From an uncultured Myxococcales bacterium (GTDB lineage Bacteria; Myxococcota_A; UBA9042): a stretch of DNA of 14,336 nt. Position 1 is the stretch's first letter. Each line of letters starts with the position of its first letter. Below are positions 8,001-11,657 of this stretch, piece by piece. The translations under genes and the position numbers were made by a program. The notes below the pieces were generated by a model. That model searched no databases and was not told where the DNA came from. It saw only the letters and a program-made list of their open reading frames with translations. The stretch spans positions 1 to 14,336 of the forward strand of contig CAIXAA010000008.1 in assembly GCA_903917305.1 (NCBI GenBank). Direction: 5' to 3'.

Positions 8001-8620
8001 CGGCTGCGGTGGGCGCTGATGCAGCGCTCGTCGAGCAGGCTGTGCAGGTCCTCGTCGGTCAGCTGCTCGATCTTGGAGACCTCGCTCGAGGTGCGAAAGC
8101 CGTCGAAGAAGTGCATGAACGGCACGCGCGACTTCAAGGTCGCTGCGTGGGAGATCGCTGCCATGTCATGGGCTTCCTGCACAGACCCGGAACAAAGCAT
8201 GGCAAAGCCGGTCTGCCGGCAGGCCATGACGTCCGAGTGATCGCCGAAGATCGACAGCGCGTGCGTCGCCAACGTGCGCGCCGCGACGTGGATGGTGAAC
8301 GGCGTCAATTCGCCTGCGATCTTGTAGAGATTCGGGATCATCAGCAGCAGGCCCTGCGACGCCGTGAAGGTCGTCGACAAGGCGCCGGTGCCGAGCGCAC
8401 CGTGGACGGCGCCAGCCGCACCAGCTTCCGATTGCATTTCGGTGACTTGCGGCACCTCACCCCAGAGGTTCTTGCGGCCGTTGGCGCTCCACTCGTCGCA
8501 GAACTCGCCCATGGTGGACGACGGCGTAATCGGATAGATGACGATGACTTCGCTGCAACGGTGCGCGACCGAGGCAGTGGCTTCATTTCCGTCGACGGTG
8601 ACGATGGGGCGCTGGGTCAT
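5048..8620 (-). CDS. nifJ: Pyruvate:ferredoxin (flavodoxin) oxidoreductase, single-chain
   Basis: The 1190-residue single-chain PFOR converts pyruvate, CoA and oxidised ferredoxin or flavodoxin to acetyl-CoA, CO2 and the reduced carrier in the cytoplasm. The start at 8620 follows TGAGGA (minus strand). The N-terminal pyrimidine-binding domain has YPITPSSTMGE with Thr32, the TPP-activating Glu65 in EMQSEAGA, and Arg115 in AARTLATH; these match Thr31, Glu64 and Arg114 of the Desulfovibrio africanus enzyme. The EKR/CoA region lies around 415-480 (GLGADGTVGANKNSIK). The ferredoxin-like domain has two CxxCxxCxxxCP sets, Cys697/700/703/707 and Cys753/756/759/763. The proximal cluster uses Cys826 and Cys829 (CSGCGE), Cys854 (ATGCSS) and Cys1085 (SPCIAHG). 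The TPP-Mg site is GGDGWAYDIGYGG near 973 with YSNTGGQ after it. All cofactor ligands are present and the length is normal, so the enzyme should be functional. It lies downstream of the TSP3 gene on the same strand with a 95-bp gap, so it may have its own promoter. Confidence 0.97.
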   Translation of the reverse strand: MTQRPIVTVDGNEATASVAHRCSEVIVIYPITPSSTMGEFCDEWSANGRKNLWGEVPQVTEMQSEAGAAGAVHGALGTGALSTTFTASQGLLLMIPNLYKIAGELTPFTIHVAARTLATHALSIFGDHSDVMACRQTGFAMLCSGSVQEAHDMAAISHAATLKSRVPFMHFFDGFRTSSEVSKIEQLTDEDLHSLLDERCISAHRSRALTPDAPNVRGTAQNPDSFFQAREAGNRYHLACPAIVRETMDQFAALTGRRYLPFDYVGHPEAERIIVMMGSGAETAHETIDWLLAQGEKVGLIKVRLYRPFDVAAFASVLPATVRAITVLDRTKEPGALGEPLYLDIVAALAAMRRDGVGTPRSEPLVIGGRYGLSSKEFTPPMVVAALRELDKAKPLHGFTVGIMDDVTHLSLAYDASLSIEPKDVVGAVFFGLGADGTVGANKNSIKIIGEETDFHAQGYFVYDSKKSGSMTISHLRFGPRQIRSAYLVKFAQFVACHHTTFLEKYDVLGYAAPGAVFLLNDTRAPDEVWHSLPREVQQQLIDKQMKFHVIDAYGVARDTGMGQRINTIMQTCFFAISGVLPRAEAIDHIKHSIEKTYSKKGEDVVRKNFAAVDHTLAHLFEVAVPKIATSQRQLPPIVSGAAPDFVQRVTAVMMADKGDSLPVSAFPVDGVWPAGTTQWEKRNIAQEIPVWDEVLCIQCNKCALICPHAAIRAKVFEPKYLENKPETYKATLYKAPEFKDFQYTIQVAPEDCTGCNLCVEMCPAVDKKNPAHKAIDMLPQAPLRATERDNFKFFMDIPDPDRTRVKIDVKGSQFLQPLFEFSGACSGCGETPYVKLLTQLFGDRALIANATGCSSIYGANLPTTPYTTNCEGQGPAWANSLFEDNAEFGLGYRLALDHHTGHAETLLRELAAGVGSELVSALLAADQSSEQGIADQRARVKALQAKLGGLPGEPARRLQELATHLVRKSVWIVGGDGWAYDIGYGGLDHVLSMPRNLNVLVLDTEVYSNTGGQASKATPLGASARFATAGKTSPKKDLGLIAMSYGHIYVARVAVGAKDAHTVRVFQEAESYDGPSLIIAYSPCIAHGYDMQESLDQQKNAINSGYWPLFRYDPRRAAAGENPLKLDSPAPKLTVAEFASHENRFRMVEQRDPVQYQKLMTQAQADVARRWAFYEHLANQAARKPGESA

Positions 8621-8649
8621 GGCGGCGTTCCTCAGGAGGTGGCGGCAGG

Positions 8650-8678
8650 AGTGTGCAACCCGCAGGCGCAGGCTTCAA
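8650..8678 (-). promoter_or_regulatory. Weak candidate promoter for the PFOR gene
   Basis: On the minus strand TTGAAG (complement of 8673-8678) and CACACT (complement of 8650-8655) are 17 bp apart in the 95-bp gap between the TSP3 protein gene and the PFOR gene. They match four and three of six consensus positions. Read-through from the upstream gene is equally possible, since no terminator hairpin with a T-run is evident here. Confidence 0.25.
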
Positions 8679-8715
8679 GCCGGGGCAAATCAGGCGGGCG
8701 GGCGGCGGCGCGCGG

Positions 8716-10245
8716 TCAGTGGTGCTTGCGGACGTGCGGAGCGGCTTTGCCGTGCTTTTTGGCGTGCGACCTGGCGGCGGGCGCTGCCGGAGCAGGCGCG
8801 GTTTCAGGAGCCGGTGCCGGAGCCGGCTCGACCACCGGGGCGGGCGCGGGGGCCGGCGCAACATCCGGACAACCATCCTGATCTTCAAAACCGTTCTTGT
8901 TCTCCGGGCTCAGCGGGCACAGATCGTCCGTGTCCGGGATGCCGTCGCCGTCATTGTCCGGATCCGGGCACCCGTCGCGATCCTCGAAACCATCGAAATC
9001 CTCGGGTTCATTCGGGCACTTGTCGTCCTTGTCGAGGATGCCGTCGTTGTCGTTGTCCGGGTCCGGGCAGCCGTCCGCGTCCTCGAAGCCGTCCAAGTCC
9101 TCCGGCACGAGCGGGCACTGGTCGACCGCGTCGAGGATGCCGTCTTGATCGTTGTCCGGATCCGGGCAGCCGTCCGCGTCTTCGAAGCCATCCTTGTCTT
9201 CGGCTTCGTTCGGGCACTTGTCGACGCGATCGTCGATGCCGTCGCCGTCTTCGTCGTGCGGCAGGCGGCTCATGTCGAGCGCCACGCCGATGGCGCCGCG
9301 CCACGCAGCCGAGCCCGGGCCGCTGGTCGGCGCCCCGGAGACGGCGACGAAGGCGCGCCATGCGGTGGCAAAAGCCATGTCGCAGGAGAGGAAACCATCG
9401 ACGACGGCCTGCCCCGGCGGCAGCGCCGTGACACCCAGCGGCCCGGTCGCCTGGACCTCGGCGCGGGTGCGCACCTTGTCGTCGAGCCAGCGGCGCAGCA
9501 CGCCGGCGCGCACGACCCACTGCGAACCGGCGCGCAGCACCGCGCGCTCCGGCCCGGGCTTGCCCAGCCCGGTGGCGGGATCGACGTCCTGCACCCACAG
9601 CGCCTGCGTCGGCATGTAGCGGACACCGACGTTGGCGTCCGTGCGCCACGGACCGCGCGCGCCGCTCGCCAGCACTTCGAGGCCGGCCGTGCCCGCGCCG
9701 CCCAGCCAGCTGTTGCGCGCCGCCGTCGGCACTTCCCCCACGGCAGCCACCGCGACATCCGTCGCAAAACCGGCGGACACCATGTGCACCAAGGTCTTGC
9801 GCAGCTCCGCCCGCAGGTCGCCGAACGCCGGTCCGGAAGGCTGCTGGATCTGGACGATGTTCGGCCCGCCACCGCGGATCATCTCGGCGATCGGCATCGC
9901 GACCGCGAGCGTCCAACCTCCGGTCAGACCGACGGAAGCGCCGAGATCCGTCATCAGCAGGTCGCCCACGACCGTCTGCGTCTGCCGCACCCCGCTGGCC
10001 GAGCTGACAAAACGCAGCGGCAACGACGTGTAGTGCAGCGAAGCCAGCAGGCCGACCGCCAGCGGATCCTGCGCCGTCGCGGCGCGCACGGTCTGGCCGT
10101 CCAGGAGCCCCGGCGCCGGCCGATACGCCTGGATGTTCAAGGCCGGCGAGTCGTTGGCGCTCGCGAGCGCTGGCCAGGCCAGACCCAGCAAGGCCAGCGC
10201 GGCGTGCAAGAGGGGCCGCCGATGCGGCAAGTGCTGGGGATTCAT
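8716..10245 (-). CDS. Exported beta-barrel-like protein with four thrombospondin type 3 repeats
   Basis: The 509-residue product starts at 10245 with GAGG upstream. It has a signal peptide of about 30 residues: a basic n-region, hydrophobic core LLHAALALLGLAW, and cleavage after PALASA. Residues about 31-325 are Gly-, aromatic- and alternately hydrophobic-rich (for example VGLTGGWTLAVAMPIAEMI and TDANVGVRYMPTQALWV), as in outer-membrane beta-barrels. Residues 331-462 are four tandem 33-residue TSP3-type units of the form D-x-D-x-DG-I-x-D...CP...DGFED-x-DGCPD, calcium-binding in better-known proteins. Such proteins often end in an OmpA peptidoglycan-binding domain; this one does not. Residues 463-495 are Ala-Pro repeats, and the last 15 or so are rich in His and Lys. 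I infer outer-membrane location with a periplasmic or surface stalk. Its ligand and exact function are unknown. It lies between lolA and the PFOR gene on the same strand. Confidence 0.82.
   Translation of the reverse strand: MNPQHLPHRRPLLHAALALLGLAWPALASANDSPALNIQAYRPAPGLLDGQTVRAATAQDPLAVGLLASLHYTSLPLRFVSSASGVRQTQTVVGDLLMTDLGASVGLTGGWTLAVAMPIAEMIRGGGPNIVQIQQPSGPAFGDLRAELRKTLVHMVSAGFATDVAVAAVGEVPTAARNSWLGGAGTAGLEVLASGARGPWRTDANVGVRYMPTQALWVQDVDPATGLGKPGPERAVLRAGSQWVVRAGVLRRWLDDKVRTRAEVQATGPLGVTALPPGQAVVDGFLSCDMAFATAWRAFVAVSGAPTSGPGSAAWRGAIGVALDMSRLPHDEDGDGIDDRVDKCPNEAEDKDGFEDADGCPDPDNDQDGILDAVDQCPLVPEDLDGFEDADGCPDPDNDNDGILDKDDKCPNEPEDFDGFEDRDGCPDPDNDGDGIPDTDDLCPLSPENKNGFEDQDGCPDVAPAPAPAPVVEPAPAPAPETAPAPAAPAARSHAKKHGKAAPHVRKHH
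8860..9255 (-). repeat. Four tandem 99-bp coding repeats (TSP3 units)
   Basis: Four adjacent units of exactly 33 codons encode residues 331-462 of the exported protein. Each has two Cys-Pro pairs (xCPx near position 14 and DGCPD near position 30) and Asp-rich loops with DxDxDG-type spacing, giving eight cysteines in all. The units differ mainly at a few loop residues (for example Asn-Glu versus Leu-Val after CP) and at wobble positions. Confidence 0.9.
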
Positions 10246-10257
10246 GGCGCCTCGCGG

Positions 10258-10274
10258 AGCCGGCGCGACCGGCT
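10258..10274 (-). other. Small hairpin just upstream of the TSP3 gene start
   Basis: AGCCGG and CCGGCT pair around a five-base loop, ending 12 nt before the ATG at 10245 and close to the GAGG ribosome-binding site (10250-10253, minus strand). It could affect translation initiation, but GC-rich six-base-pair stems are common by chance here. Confidence 0.25.
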
Positions 10275-10304
10275 ACGGCGCAGCCTGCCGTGAAGGGGGG
10301 CCAA

Positions 10305-10310
10305 GGTCAA
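10305..10310 (-). promoter_or_regulatory. Candidate -35 element for the TSP3 protein gene
   Basis: TTGACC on the minus strand matches five of six positions of the -35 consensus and lies eight bases downstream of the hexanucleotide array. The region 17 bp further on (CAGGCT) is a poor -10, so only the -35 is suggested. Transcription from lolA may also carry through. Confidence 0.25.
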
Positions 10311-10318
10311 TCGCCAGC

Positions 10319-10420
10319 TTCCGGTTCCGGTTCGGGTTCGGGTTCGGGTTCCGGTTCCGGTTCCGGTTCCGGTTCGGGTTCGGGTTCGGGTTCCGGTTCC
10401 GGTTCCGGTTCCGGTTCCGG
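10319..10420. repeat. 17-unit hexanucleotide tandem array after lolA
   Basis: Seventeen uninterrupted 6-bp units, of only two types (plus strand TTCCGG and TTCGGG), run in blocks of 2, 3, 4, 3 and 5 alternating between the types. The array ends exactly at the lolA stop codon (10421-10423). Read on in the lolA frame it gives 17 Pro-Glu dipeptides, because CCGGAA and CCCGAA are synonymous, then Ala-Gly-Asp and a TGA at 10309-10307. It also forms the leader side of the downstream TSP3 gene. The sequence pattern is certain; whether it is ever translated is unknown. Confidence 0.95.
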
Positions 10421-11212
10421 TCAGAGGTTCTTGACCTGCACGCCCGGAGGCGGCGACCACTCGAACACCTTGTCGTCGACCGCCTCATACGCCGCGCCGG
10501 TCCACTGCAGCGTCGTCGAATCGCCCAATGGATCCACCAGCATCGAGCCGCGCACCGCAAACGTCTTCTTGTCGACGTACAGCGTCAGCGAGCGCATGAC
10601 CTGCGTGCCGGCGCGCGGCACCAGCTGCAGCGCGACCGCGTCCGGCAGCGGCGAAGTCACCAGCGAAAGCTTGAAGTCTTTGGCGAGGTTGCCTTGCCCG
10701 AGCAGGTACGTCGTCGCCTGGTACAGCTGGCTGTTCTTGATCGGCACGCGGATGGCCAGCCGCTCGCGCTTCTCGTAGGACCACAGCACTTCACCGTTGG
10801 AAAAATAGAAGATTTCCTCCGTCGGATAGTCCCAGCGCATCTTGCCCGGCCTCTGCTTGACCGCGTCGCCCTTCTGCAGCCAGACCGTGCCCTCGCGCTG
10901 AATACCCGCGGAAAGCCCCTTCTTCTTGACCACTTGCGTGAAGTGCGCCTGGAAGCCCGGCTGCTTGTCGTAGAACGCCTGGACGCCGGCCGCCACTGCC
11001 TCCGGCGTCGAAACACCCGGCACGACGGGCACTTCAGGCTTGGCGTCGGGCTTCGCCGGCCCTTCTGGCGGCGCGGCGACCTCTGCCTTGTCTGCCGGCG
11101 CCGTCGCGGGGGCGGGCTTCACGGCCGGATGCTTCTTCTTGGGCGGCTTGGCCTGCGCGCCCACGGCACAGAGGGTCAGCAGCAAAAGAGTGGACAGAAT
11201 GCGGGCTTTCAT
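10421..11212 (-). CDS. lolA: LolA-type outer-membrane lipoprotein carrier protein
   Basis: The 263-residue product fits LolA, the periplasmic chaperone that takes lipoproteins from the LolCDE transporter to the outer membrane. The start at 11212 follows GGAGA. A signal peptide of about 21 residues (hydrophobic ILSTLLLLTLCAVGAQA) is followed by a Lys/Pro/Ala-rich linker to about residue 65, an extension absent from short LolAs. The folded domain starts at FYDKQPGFQAHFTQVV and has the hallmark strand motif RPGKMRWDYPTEEIFYFSNG, then EVLWSYEK, LTLYVDKKTFAVRGSMLVDP and the usual family ending FEWSPPPGVQV. The domain is therefore complete, and the TGA after KNL is the natural end of the fold. The hexanucleotide array follows the stop directly. 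In several proteobacteria lolA lies beside ftsK on the same strand; here the two are divergent, separated by about 445 bp that includes a hairpin-rich leader. Confidence 0.88.
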   Translation of the reverse strand: MKARILSTLLLLTLCAVGAQAKPPKKKHPAVKPAPATAPADKAEVAAPPEGPAKPDAKPEVPVVPGVSTPEAVAAGVQAFYDKQPGFQAHFTQVVKKKGLSAGIQREGTVWLQKGDAVKQRPGKMRWDYPTEEIFYFSNGEVLWSYEKRERLAIRVPIKNSQLYQATTYLLGQGNLAKDFKLSLVTSPLPDAVALQLVPRAGTQVMRSLTLYVDKKTFAVRGSMLVDPLGDSTTLQWTGAAYEAVDDKVFEWSPPPGVQVKNL

Positions 11213-11237
11213 CGGGTCTCCACGTCAGGGCTGCGCT

Positions 11238-11271
11238 GAGAGCCTGCGAATCTTCTGATTCTCAGGCTCTC
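11238..11271 (-). promoter_or_regulatory. Strong hairpin in the lolA leader
   Basis: GAGAGCCTG (11238-11246) pairs with CAGGCTCTC (11263-11271), then after one C-T mismatch GAATC pairs with GATTC around the loop TTCT: 14 base pairs with a single mismatch. On the lolA transcript it would lie 26-59 nt upstream of the ATG at 11212, just before the ribosome-binding site. It could control translation or mRNA stability, or be part of a small repeat element. Confidence 0.5.
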
Positions 11272-11293
11272 CAAGGCCGCGGCTGCGGACTTG

Positions 11294-11341
11294 CAGCGGC
11301 TGAAACTTTTTGAATTCACTTCAAACAGTTCTCGGCCGCTG
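11294..11341. other. Long imperfect hairpin in the lolA-ftsK gap
   Basis: CAGCGGC (11294-11300) pairs with GCCGCTG (11335-11341). Inside it AACT pairs with AGTT and TTTGAA with TTCAAA around the loop TTCAC, leaving two small internal loops. This is about 17 base pairs, with an AT-rich core unusual for this GC-rich DNA. Function unknown. Confidence 0.45.
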
Positions 11342-11356
11342 GTGCGAAACAACAAG

Positions 11357-11383
11357 CTCAGAGGTTGCTTCGCAACCTCTGAG
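11357..11383 (-). terminator. Perfect 12-bp hairpin, terminator-like on the minus strand
   Basis: CTCAGAGGTTGC and GCAACCTCTGAG pair perfectly around a three-base loop. On the minus strand it is followed by CTTGTTGTTTCG, a U-rich stretch in RNA, so it resembles an intrinsic terminator for leftward transcripts. It lies about 145 bp upstream of lolA, where it could end a short transcript, attenuate a long lolA leader, or be one arm of a repeat element. On the plus strand no T-run follows. Confidence 0.45.
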
Positions 11384-11657
11384 TATCCACCGCGCCGCAG
11401 CGGCCGACAACGCCTCGCGAAAGTCCGCCGGCGCGGCGCAACGGGTCGACAGAAGATTACCGAAAATTCAATCGTCATGACGCCATGTTGCAAAGCACGG
11501 TCGACACACCGTCCGCGCGCTGTGGCTTGCCGCTGCCGATTGCGAACCGGACGCAGGGATTTTCTGGCGCCCGATCGGCTGCGTGGTAGCGTGACCTTTG
11601 CTTTGCAGCATGAGGCTGCCCTGTCCCCTTCGAACCCGCGCTCGCATCAGGTGATCC
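11384..11657. other. ftsK-proximal intergenic region
   Basis: Between the hairpin cluster and the ftsK start I see no gene. There is a small GC hairpin (CGCCG/CGGCG, 11426-11438), and a short inverted repeat CAGC/GCTG lies near 11610. No convincing -35/-10 pair for ftsK or lolA was found, although both promoters must lie in this gap if the genes are transcribed independently. Confidence 0.4.

Noticed and set aside
5912..8881. Plus-strand open frame of about 990 codons opposite the PFOR gene
   Set aside because: Composition is Arg/Val/Asp/His-rich without domain motifs, while the minus frame has every PFOR cofactor ligand.
8653..10293. Plus-strand open frame opposite the TSP3 gene, with Val/Arg/Asp-rich repeats
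   Set aside because: Its repetitive look is the antisense of the 99-bp TSP3 units. The minus frame has a signal peptide and regular CP/DG motifs.
10319..10420. Hexamer array as a CRISPR or origin iteron array
   Set aside because: Units are 6 bp with no spacers, and there are no cas, dnaA or rep genes nearby.
10421..10423. TGA after lolA as a selenocysteine codon
   Set aside because: The following DNA is the simple repeat and does not suggest a SECIS-type hairpin, and LolA proteins are complete at this point.
10290..10778. Plus-strand frame reading (Ser-Gly)17 through the hexamer array
   Set aside because: It relies on a GTG start without a clear ribosome-binding site, then continues antisense through lolA with no motif. 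Synonymous variation in this frame is noted as an alternative reading only.
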